A DNA stretch of 64,000 nt from Micropterix aruncella (lineage: Eukaryota > Arthropoda > Insecta > Lepidoptera > Micropterigidae), in assembly GCA_944548615.1 (NCBI GenBank), contig OX155955.1:1397288-1461287 (forward strand), written 5' to 3'. The notes below the pieces were generated by a model that ran no database searches, was not told the origin of the DNA, and saw nothing but the letters and a program-made list of their open reading frames with translations. How positions within the stretch are numbered: the first letter of the stretch is position 1; each line of letters begins with the position of its first letter. A program made the translations under genes and the position numbers. Positions 43,384-56,559 of the stretch are shown here, piece by piece.

Positions 43384-44613
43384 GAGCACTTATTATACGA
43401 ATTTAAATTAACTGGGCACTGAAATGCTTCACAGCATCCCAATGCCCTCGTTCTCAACTATTTTTCTCACATCTGAGCACCAGATTTCTACATTTTTTCC
43501 GAAAACTTTCGTAGGTTCGATGCGTCCGACTGAAAATTTTGAATGAATTCCGGAAGCTAGTCGTCCATCCCTTATATACCACCCCTATCGATGTGACCTT
43601 TTTTTACTGATTTAACCCATAACTATTGACTAATCAGTCATTAAACGATCTGATTTATCTATTTTTTCGTTAAATAACGCTCTGCCACGTTGCCAACAAG
43701 CGAATTTCTTAATGATAATGCGTGCTTCCAATTCTACATATGATTTTAAGTATTTATTTTACGTATTATGAGAAAATTGATGTTTCATATTCGGCGGGAA
43801 ATGCCGTACTTTTGACTTGATTTTGCCGCGTTTTCCGTGCGTCGTTTCCGCTTTCGAAGCGTCGTCTGCTCAATAGAACATTTCGATCCTTCTAGAAGCT
43901 TTCCTTGTTTCCTTTTCTGTTTTCGAAACAATAATATAAACTAGTTTATTTCAATTTTATTTATTGATAGTATTTTTATCTAGTAATTCCTCTATTTTAA
44001 TTAAGTGTTTCTAATTTCCTCATTTTAACAATTAAATTTTATTTTGACTGGCAATTATTTGGTGATAAATTCTTTTGACTTCATTGATTCTGCTTCATGC
44101 ATCGATATCGATTATGTTTTCCAATTTCTCTTAATAATAAATTAAATGTCCTTCAAATGACGTTATCAATATTGCTATTAAATTCTCCCATAATTCCTAC
44201 TATTTAATGAACCCTTCTTATATTTTTTGAAAAACCGATCGGTCGACCTTTTATGACCATAACTATGCTTCTATTGTCTATTTGTCAATATATTGATTTT
44301 TACGTCGGTTTTTCGTAAAAATCTCAAAATATGCTAATTTCTTACCAAATACTTCGGATTGTCTATATTTAAGCCCCTAATGATGTCCTTAACTCTCACA
44401 AACTACTCAAAACCCTTTATTTATGCGACGATGGCACTGCGCTCTATAGTTTAGCAACCGCCATTTTTTCATCTGTCAGTTTTAGTTCCTAATTAAATCG
44501 CTAGATGTCACTATGATCTTTTTAAGTGCAATTTAATTTTAAAAATTCGATTAATCTATTATGCGTTTTGTTTAGCGCTGCTAAGCGCTCATGTGATGAT
44601 TTTCAGATCATTA
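43384..44613. other. Unassigned stretch (second unit)
   Basis: Copy of 30561-31790. It differs by one T near 43665 and one C near 44213. No gene seen. Confidence 0.5.
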
Positions 44614-44663
44614 CACTCAATCCCTGCCGCTGGCAAATGACGGAAATTATATATTTTTTTCAG

Positions 44664-45158
44664 ATTGGATTTCTGTGTTTTGTGCTGGTAATGATTACCA
44701 GCCAAATCGATGCTCGTAAGTATGATAGAGAATCTTCTATCGCCGCAAAAAGATGCTTAGTTTATATTTTTATTTTTAGGTAACATCACGGTAGTCGATA
44801 TGGATTCAGATAAGTTCGACTTCGAAATAACCGAGAATGATACGGTCGCAACCGTTAAAGTCAAAGTGAAACAGGAGAAAAAGGTCGATATTGATAAATT
44901 CGTGTTCCTTTGCGATGACGAAATGTAGGATGACGATATAATAACACAAAAATGCCCAGAAAATGAAATAATTCAGGCAGTCAATCCTGGACTATATGTG
45001 CCCCCCGCGTTTATAGATCCCCCCCCCCCCCCCCCCCGTCAAGGTAAACCTGGCAATGTATTTATGATGGACGAGTAGGAATTCATATGAATTGTATTTC
45101 AAAATCAAATGTTATAATTGCAGGTATCAAAAGTAAATTTTTCAATGAGGTGTGAATA
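44664..45158 (+). pseudogene. Ubiquitin-like gene copy 3, broken (second unit)
   Basis: Identical in structure to 31841-32335: exon 2 at 44664-44715, exon 3 at 44780-45043, the same TAG (44926-44928) and the same run of 19 C. The stop therefore predates the duplication, or the duplication is an assembly artefact. It also lacks exon 1 and the promoter. Confidence 0.75.
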
Positions 45159-46099
45159 TATCCTGGAAATTCGTCTACAAAACTGTGACATTTTACCCAT
45201 CTATATAAAATATTTCTTCTGTTTTAATTTACAACATAGTCTAACCAAATATATATTAAAATGAATAAAAGGCATCATGTATTTAATTACCTATTTGGTG
45301 TATGCTCAACTCTATTAAACTGAAAACCAGAAACGAGAAATATCAGAATTTGTAAAAATATTTTTTTGTAATAATTGGAAAAACAGTAAATATGAAGGTA
45401 TACATACCGTCATGACGCTACTAATAGGAATGTGCGCTTATAAGGTTAGATAGGATGAGGTGAGGCGGTAACAAGTTTCTCGGTCCTAATTTCATCTTGA
45501 TGATACTGTCTGATGATTTCTTTAAAGTCGTAGGTACGTACTCAAATCAGTATTTCTCTCTCCTTTATTTCATAGTATGACAACCTATACCTGTGACTCT
45601 GCCCGCATCATTTTTTTCTGCTGATGTATAGCGCATTGCACAAAGCGATTTTATTCTCTTTTACTTTAGCAGTTTTATTCTCTTTTATTTTTCTGGCCCA
45701 CCAACCGACGAGGACAAAAAATATTGTGAACGTGCTAAAAAAAAAAATGAAGTCGGAAATACCTATTTTGAGCCCCCCTGAAACGATTAAGGCCATTTCA
45801 AGGTTGAAGTCCGACAACTACCCCCGCTCTATAGGAAACAGTACTGTTTCCAGTAACAGTACTGTTTCACACAATCGATCGGCTTACGCTCCATGGTGCG
45901 CAAACCGTCCAGGAGCGCCATAAGATTGACTCTAAGGGAAACTAGCCCTAAGGCCAGAGCCTACCCGGGCTCGCACTCCATGTGTGGAGGCCGCCATATG
46001 GGTGCTGATCTGTGAGTGTGACCGACCCCGAACAAATGAGTCTTTATGGCCAACTCAACAAGGGCCCGTTAGCTCCCGAAGTACTATTACTGTCCCGAG
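45159..46099 (+). repeat. 3' flank, GAAAG repeat and D1 fragment (second unit)
   Basis: Copy of 32336-33278. One C is missing near 45933 relative to the first unit. Confidence 0.6.
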
Positions 46100-46483
46100 T
46101 AACCCATTTTACACAGTAATTCATCAGTTGTATAACAGTTCTTTTGCATAAATTTCTTAGGAACACAGTTGTGGACGCCATTAAGGATCTGTTACTTCTG
46201 CCAGGTTAGCTGATATCTGACACTTTCCTTAGGGCAGAACGAATGGCAAAAGTCACTGTCACCTGCATCGAAACTGTCTCTCTGAGCTTACAAGAATTAA
46301 AGACATTCTCGCCGATTGCGCGGATCGAAACAATACTTTATTATTAGGTAGAAACCTATTAAATAAAGCAAAAGATTTAAATAATACGGCTAGATTTAAT
46401 GTAATTACTAGTTTTAATTTTTGGTATTGTTTTTATTGTTTTATTTTTGGTATTTGTAATATTTCTAATGGCTGTAATTGTAT

Positions 46484-47158
46484 ATTGACGTGACAACGTC
46501 TTATAAATCGATGGAGCCTGCTGCACGCTCGAAAAAACATGACTCATGCGGCGTTACCTCGCTCTGAGGCGTTCCATTTATTATATTTTTTATTCAATAT
46601 AAATGCTGCCATCTACCGGTTGCGACAAGAATTATTTACTAACCTCAGTCTAAAATATTACGAATGAAAATCACTAGATTGATTTAAATTCTTGACATAA
46701 ATTTATATGTATTCTTGGTATACGGAATGTTATTACTGAATGGACAATTTTCTTGTGGGTATAACGAAGTGCAACAAAGTAAGCAACTTTTATTTTTAAA
46801 AAAAGTATGAAAAGCTATCATTACGATGCGCTATCTAGCGGTTGGTAAAATGTCGCTGATATTGTTTATTTACGACGTATTACTTACCGCTAGATGGCGC
46901 AGCGTGCTCAAACGCTTCTCAAACCGTTATTTAACAGTTTGAGATTTCAAACTTTCAAATTTAAAAAAACAATAAACTTTAAACAATAAACAATTATACT
47001 GCTATACAATAATACATTTACATGTTGTAGTCAAATCGGTGAGTGTAAAAGCATATATTTTTGGGTGTTTGTAATAAACAATATCAGAATCTTAAATGAA
47101 ACTGCTTCAAATGCAGCCATTCCATCAGTATTTTCTTATGACGTTGTCACGTTCAACT
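46484..47158. mobile_element. GACGTGACAACGTC terminal-repeat element (second unit)
   Basis: Copy of 33663-34337, with the same ends and the same inner inverted pair. Confidence 0.5.
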
Positions 47159-49121
47159 ATCGTCAGTAAACCGACTTTACAGACAACCGTTTTTTTTAAT
47201 ATTTTAAATTCCTTTTCATTAAAAACAATATTGACTTTTAAATTTAGGAATAAAATTTCATTTTATTTATCATATTCACTGAAGTGGAAAATGGGTTATA
47301 ATTAGTCGATTTCTAAATAACATTTTAAAATGTAGATTATACTATATTTTTAATTGTCAACAGAACAAATAGAATAAAAAACACCTAAATGTCTAAGACA
47401 AGTTTTTAATGCATTATTAGTATTTAATGCATTATTGGATGGATATTTCTTCCCCATGTTTAATGATCGATTTCAAAGTTAGCACCTTTTTACAAAAAAA
47501 ATATCTTGAAATAGATCGCGTCAAATTGTAAAAATAAGCGACGCAGCGCCTAAGACAATACCGCCTTCGTATGCAGCCACGCACGGACTGGACTTGCCAA
47601 GGGAATGTCGAGCGGGTCGCAATATACGGAAGGACCATTTTTGCTTGTGCAGCATACAATTCTATTGAAATTGCGCTTGACAAAAAAATATTTTTTTGTT
47701 TTTTTGGAAGATTATAATGGAAAAAATAAAATAATTAAAAATAAAGCAATGTTACATTTTGAACATTTACTTCGTACTCATTACCAACATGGTTTTAAGT
47801 TGCTTACCAATTTGAAACCATGCATTAGTGAAAACAAAACATTAGTTTAATGCATTATTATTCTATGTGTTTGTTTTCTTAAGATATAGTTTATCGATAC
47901 GTTCCTGTATGTAGTTGGGCACTTATTGATTTTCATTGATTAGATATTGATTTATAAACACCTAAATTAACTTCAGTCTGTGTCTCAATTGCGATTTTTA
48001 AATTTAATATACCTGAAATACTGCTATTTATCGGAACGCATTAGAATTACCCTAACTAGTAAATTTAACAGTCATAGCTGTCGTATGGAGTACAACTGCT
48101 AGAGGGAAGGCTTGTCTTTATTTTGAGTGGTAGTGCATCTTCCTCCCAAAGGTCCTATACGACATAATGTAAGGTACGCTAAAAAAGTTACTAGATAACG
48201 GAGATTCCATATTAATTTACCAAAATATACAATTAACATTAAAGATAGGTAATATTCATAACCATTACTTATTTTTGTAAACTAAGAATGATTTAACAAG
48301 ATCACTATTTTTTATGGGCCCAAAACCCTTTTCTTAGTAGGGTGATTTTGTGCATTTAACTGTAAACAATAAAAAGAAAAAATATATTTTTTTAAAGTTT
48401 GTTTTCTAACAATGAGATTTTTCTATGCAGGTTATTTTTAATGAATAATCGAATTTAATTAATGTTAAACTTTTTTTATTTAGACTTTGGCTATCGAGGA
48501 AATAGCATTCTTATCTAAACTTTAGTATATTCGATATTTTTCTCAGAAACGAAGGCTTAAGCAAACATATTGGGATTCTCATTCATCACATTAATAAACT
48601 ATGATCTTCATTACAGTTTGTTATGTGGAATAATCTTCTGTGAAGACACATATCCCCACTCTAAATATATATTTTTTTATACCAAAAAACCTAATGTTTT
48701 GTTTTAAATATTCAGTTTGATGCACAGGATCACATTGAAAAAAGGTATTTTTGGTTCCGAACTGCCTGCATAAAACCTTTTTTTAAATATGGTAAATACA
48801 ATTTTATATTATAACTATAGGCATTGGTGATATAGGGTGTTTATACTAATTACTAGCTAACTATATAACATGATGGCAACCTCGACAGTTCGAGAAAGAT
48901 AAAATAACGAAGTAGTTATCCCAACTTATGGATGGGGGGGACATTAATTTATAAAGAAGAATCAGGTGATCAACTCGATCCTTAGCGGATCAACCTTAGC
49001 AAAGTTGGTGTAGATAGCGTCCACTTGCTTTTGTCAGCCCATGGTCATTAGGATAAAGTTAGTATATTCTGCCAAGTTTGACGCTACCGAACGCTGTTTC
49101 AGAAATTTGTGTTGTTCGGCA
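47159..49121. other. Unassigned AT-rich stretch (second unit)
   Basis: Copy of 34338-36300, one T shorter near 47190. Nothing recognised. Confidence 0.45.
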
Positions 49122-49125
49122 ACAT

Positions 49126-49976
49126 GGGTTGTCGACTACAGCGAGCGAGCCCGTCACCTCAGGAAGTTTTAACGATTAGTCGTTCTATCTCCCTGGAGTG
49201 AGCGTAGAAGACTTGGGGACAAAACAGTCCACCATCTAGCTACGTCACAAGCCCGTAAGAGGCCAACGCCTTAACCGCGACATAGCCAGGAATGTTACCT
49301 GGCGTGGCATGTTCCAATTGAGAACAGATCACTCCGGTCCCTCGATTGGTTACGAGTTCGAGGTCGCTTGCGCGGTCCTCTCCCTTACGAAGCGGTGAAA
49401 CGGTGTATACCGAATCTATAGCGGACCACAGCGTCCATTGCCCGTCTGTTCACGTGTTGTTCGGCAGGTAAAAATGTTGCAATATAAGAATATAACTGGG
49501 AGTATACCACCTTTTCGAACACTTTTCTTAGGACAGAAAGAATTGATATGGGCCTATAGTTACTAACTGTGTTTTTGCAGCCTTTTTTATGAATTGGAAT
49601 TGTGAGTGCCTCTTTGCACTTCGTAGGGAACGTTCCTTGAGTTAACGACAGGCGGAAAGTCATAGAGAGAGGGTGTATCAGCTGAAGGGCGCATTTTTTA
49701 CGAAGGGGTGTCTAAGTCACTTTTAGCGCCGTAATTCACGTCTAGGTCTCGAATGCACTTAAAGACGAACTCCTCAGTGATGACAATAAAACCCATGCTA
49801 GCGGAGCTAGTGTAGTCGCATAACGTTGCTGTTAATGACGCAGATAGTTTGATGGTTGGTTCAGATGATGCGCTATCTTTGCTAATACCCCTCTGAGCTG
49901 AGCTACTTTCCGAGTACACGGTTTGAAAGTACCGGCAGAAATATTCTCATTTTTCTGGCGCATCAGTGGCGACTTG
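49126..49976. repeat. D1 and LINE polymerase fragment (second unit)
   Basis: Copy of 36305-37155. LINE motifs are on the minus strand at 49663-49441 and 49919-49698. Confidence 0.7.
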
Positions 49977-50657
49977 GCCCTGTAGTATACTTAATATTCA
50001 GTAAATCAGATTATCATGATTTTATAAAGAGGAAAAAATTATTATTTTAAAAAAATTCTTATAATTAGGTAATTTGTTCTAACGGAATTGATGAGGCGTC
50101 GACCTTTAATATATTCATAATTATTATCATATAAATTACCATACGGAAAACGGGCTATTTAATAGGCCTGGTTTGACTAAATATAAATATATAGTATGTT
50201 CCTAACACAGCTCGACATTATTTCATAGGGTTAGGTATGTGAAACACAGTACGACCAAGGGTAAGTCTGGTCTTTTTAATTTTATGCCAAAACATGTTTT
50301 TCGATATTAGGAGATTTTTCGTACGGGAGATTATTATTCATGGAAATTATATTGAAAGTTATCTAACCCTTTTTTAATTAAGCGGTCCCTAGACGTGCAA
50401 TATTATAGCGCAATATGTTTTTTTGTACAACATAACCATTGCCTTCTGTATCTGATATAGAGAAGGCAATGACATAACTGATCTTATGTGGGCAATATTG
50501 AAAGATTGTGCAATATATTGTGTGATGTTCAAGGTCTTGAAAATATTTTGTGCAAACGGAAAAATATTGTGCCGTCTATTTGCAACGTTGCGTAATATCC
50601 CGTCAGTTGGTCTTCACTAGCAGTCGTGTCAACAACTCGTCTCAACCACGCGTTATC

Positions 50658-52604
50658 ATGGGTGACAAGAGGGCCGAAAAGAAATTTATTGTTGAATTTA
50701 TTGAGGTGTATCGTAGTCTTCCGGCTCCGTGAGATGTGAAGTGCATAGATTATTGTAACCGTGCCAAAAAGGGGGAGCAGTACGATGTGCTGTTAGAAAA
50801 ATACCCGGATGCTGAGAAACAAGAAGTAGTAAAAAAAAAATCTTTGCGTACAAACTTCCGGAAAGAATTGAAACGAATTCGCGATGCAGAGAAAAGTGGT
50901 GCAGGTGCAGAGGATGTCGAACCTTCGCTGTGGTATTTCGAAGAAATTATGTTTCTTGCAACCTAAGAAACACCTACTGCTTCAATAAGCACGATGGACA
51001 TATCTGAGGATGTTGACAACAAGGATCATATCTGAGGATGTTGACAACAAATGAAACCAGCGAGTGCACAGTAATTTGTATATTTTATTAAACTTCTCTT
51101 GAAGTTTATCGTACCTACATATTATCAACTTATTATTTATCAAAATTAAGTAACTGTTCTTAATTAATTATTATTAATATTGTTATTACTAGGTATACCC
51201 TTTTTAAATAGGCCTATTGGTTGAGCCAGTTGCGCCTACAATTTTCCATTGCCATGAAACCTGGCCTTCATTCTTGAAGAAATTAGAATAGGCATCTCTG
51301 AGTTCTTTATCACTAGTTGTTGCGTTTCTGGAGGTAGTGTTTGGCTGAAGTGGTGTCTCATTTACAACATTCCTCCACGCTCCTTTCGTGACAACGCCTG
51401 CCTGCAAATCCTCACTATCCACGAGATTCGTAGTGGCTTAAGCTAGTGATTGGCGTTTGCGTAAGAAGTTATGTAAATAACAACATGCCAAGGCAACTGT
51501 TCCAGCCTTTTCTGCAGAGAGTGCTATTGGCTTATGTAGCACACCAAATCGGGTGACCGAAATCCCAACGGTATTTTCGATCATACAACGAGCACGACTC
51601 CATCGATAATTGAAAATTCTCCTTTCCCCATTTAATGCCGCTTGAGGGTAGGGTTTCATAAAACTTTCTGTCAAATCGAAGGCATCATCTCCCAAAAAAA
51701 CGAATGGCAATATTTTCTCACTCTTCGGCGGTTGTGTTGGTTCCGGAATTCTCAATGTATTACCAGCAAGCGCTTGCCCGAATCTCGTGCAAATGATTAC
51801 TCCACCGTCTGATATTCGCCCATTTACTCCTACATCAACCATCAAAAACTCATAGTACGCATTTGCCACTGCCGTCATCACAATGCTGAAGAATTTTTTA
51901 TAGTTGAAGTAAAATGATCCAGAATTTTTGGGCTTCTTTATTGCGATATGCCTGCCATCGATTGAACCGAGCCCTTTTGGGAAATTCCAGTGATCGTTGA
52001 AATCGTGTGCAATTTGCTTCTATTCTTGTTTTGTAGTAAGTACCTGCAGCAGAGAAAAATAACATTTTTTAGGGTAACATAATTATTGCACTAACATCTC
52101 CACTACTTGTATGATCATGCTACATGATTTAATTTAGTTTTTTCTTTTTCTCAGGCGAATGATGAATCTCGTCAAAAGAACAGGAAACGTAAAGCTCCAT
52201 ATCCCACTGACGAATTGGTGAAATTGGCTTCCAAACGCCTTCAACTGCCAGAAGACGATAGTGACAAAATTTCTGTAGCTTGGGCAGTCGAGCTCCAAAA
52301 TATCGACCCACAACAACAGTTGTTTGCGAAGAAGGCTATCAGTGATATTCTATTTGAGGGACAAATAGGGACCTTACATCTTAATTCAGTGTCAATTAAC
52401 TTCTCAAGTGCGTCCATACCATATTGTGTTCAGTCCATCCCTACACTTCCCATCACTAACCCTCAATTCCGTCAGTATCAATCGCCAGACCCCTCCACGG
52501 AATACGCGGTGCATTTTCGCTACTTTTCAGTGAGGAAGTTACTTTCCAAATTCATATACACGTTCTGTACAATGTCAATTTTTGTTCTAGCCATGTATAT
52601 TTGA
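50658..52604 (+). pseudogene. Harbinger MADF/BESS gene (second unit)
   Basis: Copy of 37837-39783 with the same in-frame TGA (50730-50732) and TAA (50964-50966). Its second exon starts at 52155 and contains the BESS motif. Confidence 0.75.
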
Positions 52605-52888
52605 ATATTTAAATAAAATTATTTGAAATGAAAAAAGTACTTACCTTAATGTATTGCTTGAGGCAGTTGATCAGGGCAGTGCACGTTTCTTTAACAATGG
52701 GACTTATTGACTGAGGTGAAACAGCAGTTAAAAACTTCAAATCTTCAAGACTATTTATCGGTTGCGAGATATCGTAGTGTTAGGGGCAACCGTTGACTTG
52801 CAGGAATTGCATCGCGCATGACAGTGTTCATTTTACCGATTGCAGGAGTAACCAAAGCGAGGAGTTCATCAAATAATTCTCCGGTCAT
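51204..52888 (-). pseudogene. Harbinger transposase (second unit)
   Basis: Copy of 38383-40067: exon 1 52888-52645, exon 2 52043-51204, with the same frameshift, the same two stops and the same intact DDE residues. Confidence 0.85.
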
Positions 52889-53273
52889 GTTCAATTACTC
52901 TCAGTTCTTCGACTAATTTTTCGTGGGTGTACTTCTCCCTTTCAATAAACCACTGTTTGGCCCATTTTCTACCTTTCTGCGAGCCCTTTCTCGTTTTTTG
53001 CACTTGCGGCTACAGCAATTATCACGAAACACAATTCACTTTCAGTCAACATGTTAACTTCATGAAATTCTGGCGGGGACTGTTTGTACAATGTAGTTGT
53101 ACGTCTGTGCTCGCGATTGCGCAATATATTGCACAAACTTCAATATCGCCTCCATACGGTACAATTTTTTGCACAAATCAAAATATTGTACAATACAATT
53201 GACCAATAGGAGTCACCGTCACAATATTGTGCCACCCATATTGCACAATAATATTGCACGTCTAGAGACCGCT

Positions 53274-53500
53274 TTAGGCGTTGGTTACCGAGCATGAACA
53301 TTTTGCATGTTCAACATTCCGATATTCCTGTTTTTTTTTTTTAGTATGAAAAGGCTAAATCGAAAAAGTTGTAAGTACATGACGTTCAACTCAGTTTTTA
53401 TGTAGAATAATCTTTCGTACATAAAATCTTCTAATATTGAAAAACATGATGTTTCAGTAAAAAAAAAGGCAAAAGAATCTCGTTTGATTTTACATAAATA
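53274..53500 (+). repeat. R3 repeat, right part
   Basis: It starts TTAGGCGTTGGTTACCGAGC after the Harbinger and continues beyond the duplication border with TGTTCAACATTCCGATATTC and AAAAACATGATG, matching the order of 13075-13200 loosely. Confidence 0.5.
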
Positions 53501-53560
53501 TTACCCCTGTAATAGAAATGCGATCTGTGAATATCGGGTATGTATATTTAAATTTAATGC

Positions 53561-54752
53561 GCAGTTCAGACAGAGGCAATGTCGCGCGGGCGCCGGGCGC
53601 GGACGTGGCGTGGACGTGGCGCGTTTTCGAGGCGTCCCCATGGTAATATACGAATCAATGCAGACAGAAGAGAAGTGGCGCGGTCGCAAGCAACACACCG
53701 AAGTGGCGAGTGGCGTTGGACCGCAGACGAAAATAATCAAATATTCAAATAATTTATTCATTCAAAGATATAAATTTACAATTGTATTAATTCCAGAATC
53801 TGCCTAACTAGGCCATATCCCGTACCAAGGAAAACTCTATGTACGGCTAAGATTTATTCATATGCACATAGTATTAAAATTAAACATACAAAATGTGATA
53901 AAATATAAAACAGATAAGTGAATTCAAATTAAACTTATAATTGTATTTAAAAATAGCATGATCATGAAAATAAAAATTAATGTAAAATGTCGTAATATGA
54001 AGTTTATAGAACAAAAAAATTAAAAATATAAAATGTATTCCAATGTATGACAATAATAATACTTTACTTTACTTTAAAATATGACTTAATACCCTTTCCA
54101 CCTCAATTCTACCAAGTTGCAGTAAATGTTGCGTAATTTTTAATTTTAATTGGATTGACTAAATATTTCAGCATGTTTTTATAGATTCTTTTAGATTGGT
54201 ATAAATTTTGGGCCCTATAAAGCCAACGTGTCTTTGGGCTTTGACTCCAAAAATGAAGTTAATAATTGTTGGACTAAGTGAAATACCAGAAAAAAAACAA
54301 AGCGCGATTACTCACGAATCCATGGAGTAAAGGCAAACACGTCTTTCTTTAGTTGTTCGCAGTGACCTTGCTTCGGAAATAGCTCGAAAAGTACATAGTA
54401 ATATTCTCTAAAAACTTGTTTTTTTTTCATAATAAACAGTGCAACTGACAGTAGGTACGTGCATGAAGCGTATCAGGTATCCGCAATTCAAATGCATGAC
54501 AATATTGAATACAATATTTATTTTTGTGAGCCGGGAAATATCCTTATATGGCATCATTATGACTTCAATATGACTTAAAATGAATAGAGAAAGCGGTTAA
54601 CGCATCCGCTTCTCAGGGTATTTTCAATGACAGAGCGACTGAATGCCATTTCAATATACATTCGTCACTTCGCGTCTACGCCACGTCCGCGCCACGTCCT
54701 CGGCCGACGCCTGCGCCACGTATTTTCTGACTGAACTGCTCCAAATAGACGA
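53561..54752. mobile_element. Element with GC-rich terminal inverted repeats, about 1.2 kb
   Basis: The left end GCAGTTCAGACAGAGGCAAT, then GGCGCGGACGTGGCG, mirrors the right end (CGCCACGTCC twice, then CTGACTGAACTGC). The GGACGTGGCG decamer is repeated in each arm, like the subterminal binding sites of hAT-type elements. I see no clear 8-bp target duplication. A LINE 3'-end scrap lies inside (about 53740-53900, CCTAACTAGGCCATATCCCG). No transposase frame is present; the short frames over the GC arms are chance. Confidence 0.55.
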
Positions 54753-54958
54753 GGGTCAAAACGTTCATCGTCTTATGACAATATTTCTTGCAATATTTTG
54801 CATTTTTGGGTGTTACAGGACTACAGAAAATCCAGTCTGACTACTAGGAGTGGCTGCAATTACCGAGATTTTTTGAAGTTCAAAATATGGTGAAATTTAG
54901 AAACAAATAAAATCGGCGATTGCCTAATTATTATTAAGCATTTCATTTTTATTTTATC
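54753..54958. other. Short spacer
   Basis: AT-rich, with no feature seen. Confidence 0.5.
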
Positions 54959-54961
54959 TTA

Positions 54962-55620
54962 AATTGAATCTAAACGTTCAAAAAATCTGAATTGTAATTG
55001 GTAAATGTAGTTTTGCGAAGCGCAATCCGCATGCTTGCTAATTTTGTAGACTTCGTTAGGTTTAGGACTCGAGAACTCCGTGCCGGGAAAATGAATTAGG
55101 CACGTTTTACAACGGCTCTTGTTGCAAGGGAAAGAGTCTGGCGGTGATGGTGTGTTGATTCTGGAACTAGAAGCAGTGCGAGACAAAATATAACGGAGGT
55201 TAGGATGTCTACGGTATACGATTTTGGGTGGGCCTGACAAGAGGCTTTTAGTCAGTGGGCTCGAAGACATAATGGAGAAAAAATATTTTAAGACGGGTCT
55301 CAATTCTCCACCCCGGGGAATAAAGTATTGCATAACAACAGAGTTTCCCCCGTTGAAGAACGTCTGGGGGAGGGGGGGTTCAGCTGGAAGCACCTGGGAA
55401 TCGGAATGATTTGTTTAGTCAGCAATTCAGTGGGATAATCCCTTTTCAGCAGAACTGATTCGTGCGTATCCTAAAGCTTTCTAGAATGATAGCGAAAGTC
55501 TCCTTTCCGTGTGTCCACAGCAGAAAGATATCATCAATATATCGCAGCCATACAAACTGTTACAGTTGCTGCGTACTAATGAACGATTCGTCCAGACGAC
55601 CCATGTACAAATTGGCGTAG
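54962..55620 (-). pseudogene. Penelope-like retroelement fragment
   Basis: On the minus strand a reverse transcriptase piece comes first (about 55620-55480): ANLYMGRLDESF, an in-frame stop, then WLRYIDDIFLLWTHGKE, the Penelope-type catalytic box. After a gap with frame breaks, the frame 55393-54959 shows the linker typical of Penelope proteins: PPKIVYRRHPNLRYILSR, FPCNKSRCKTC and HADCASQNYIYQLQF. It stops before the GIY-YIG endonuclease. It is truncated at both ends and frameshifted. Confidence 0.8.
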
Positions 55621-56339
55621 ACCCCTTGTTTCCTCATTCAATTCTCCGACAGACAGGATATCCGCATACCTAGATTCGTTTCTGCAACCATTTGGGTCTA
55701 GTTGCCATTGCATATAATCATCTGCAATTATCAAATACATTTTTAAACAAAAAAGAACAAAACCATCTTGTTTAGTTTAACTAAAGATTAACCCCTTGAA
55801 AAGAACATCGGCCTGTCGTGAACACTCTGTATATATTTTAATCTAAGAGACAAGGGTCAAAAACTTAAGACGTTTTATGACAGTAAAACTTACCATGTTT
55901 TGTATTCGTGAATGTTCCAGAAATATATAAACACCAGCATGGCTACCAGGGACGATAGCGTTTGCTAAGAATTTATGGAATTCAACATTTCTTAGTTATT
56001 ACTTAAAATTATAGTTTTATTTTAACTTAAATTGACTTTAAAAAATACTAAATAATTTTGAAACAACAATTTCCATATCTCGTAAATCGTTTTTTTTAAT
56101 TAAACTCAGTTTTAGAGTGCACATATAATGTGCCGTCGAAAAGTAGCTGCGCGGAGATTTTTAATTTTAAAATTTTAATGCAGACTTTCATTCCTGTATA
56201 GATAATTATTTCCTGTGATATTTGTAAACCCAAAAATTCACGACTCATTAACAGATCAATTTTAACGATACCGAGAGTACTCAGCTTGGTTTTGAATATA
56301 TCAAATTTCACTGGCCAATTGTATCTAGATTTTACTTAA
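55621..56339. other. Spacer with an R3 fragment
   Basis: 55785-55905 (CTGTCGTGAACACTCTGTAT, then ATATTTTAATCTAAGAGAC and GACGTTTTA) matches the end of R3 copy 1 at 13250-13340. The rest is AT-rich and unassigned. Confidence 0.5.
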
Positions 56340-56551
56340 TCGTTACTTTTTCGGGAGAATTCAACTATAGATGCCGGCCAAACTTAATCGCTCCCAGAAG
56401 CCAGACTACCATTTCTGTGGTCCCGGGACATACAGGAAAAATTTTTTTTTTGGCGCGGACTCTTGGTTTGTATACATATTATATGAGTCAATACCTAAAA
56501 CTAACCAGAATTAGATAACAGCCTTGTATATAAAATACCTAATTAGAAGCA
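56340..56551 (+). promoter_or_regulatory. Conserved upstream region of copy 4
   Basis: It contains TCGGGAGAATTCAACTATAG, GCCGGCCAAACTTAATCGCT, GGTCCCGGGACATACAG and CAGCCTTGTATATAAAATA, collinear with the upstream regions of copies 1 and 2. Confidence 0.6.
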
Positions 56552-56559
56552 TATAAAAG
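56552..56559 (+). promoter_or_regulatory. TATA box of copy 4
   Basis: TATAAAAG in GCATATAAAAGAATC, 68 bases before the ATG at 56620. Confidence 0.75.

Larger units (their letters stand above)
50381..53273 (+). mobile_element. PIF/Harbinger transposon (second unit, 2893 bp)
   Basis: Copy of 37560-40452 with the same terminal repeats and TTA flanks (50378-50380 and 53274-53276). Because it lies inside the segmental duplicate, it did not arrive by its own transposition. Confidence 0.9.
40485..53305 (+). repeat. Segmental tandem duplication, second unit (12821 bp)
   Basis: It matches 27662-40484 at an offset of 12823, falling stepwise to 12821 through one-base length changes. It begins in the tail of D1 (ATCCAGGAGCGCC) and ends at TTTTGCAT, after which unique R3 sequence (GTTCAACATTCCG) continues. 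All elements of the first unit recur here. Confidence 0.9.

Noticed and set aside
53484..53807. 107-codon frame rich in Arg and Gly
   Set aside because: It covers the GC-rich terminal repeat of the 53.5-54.7 kb element and a LINE tail; composition explains it.
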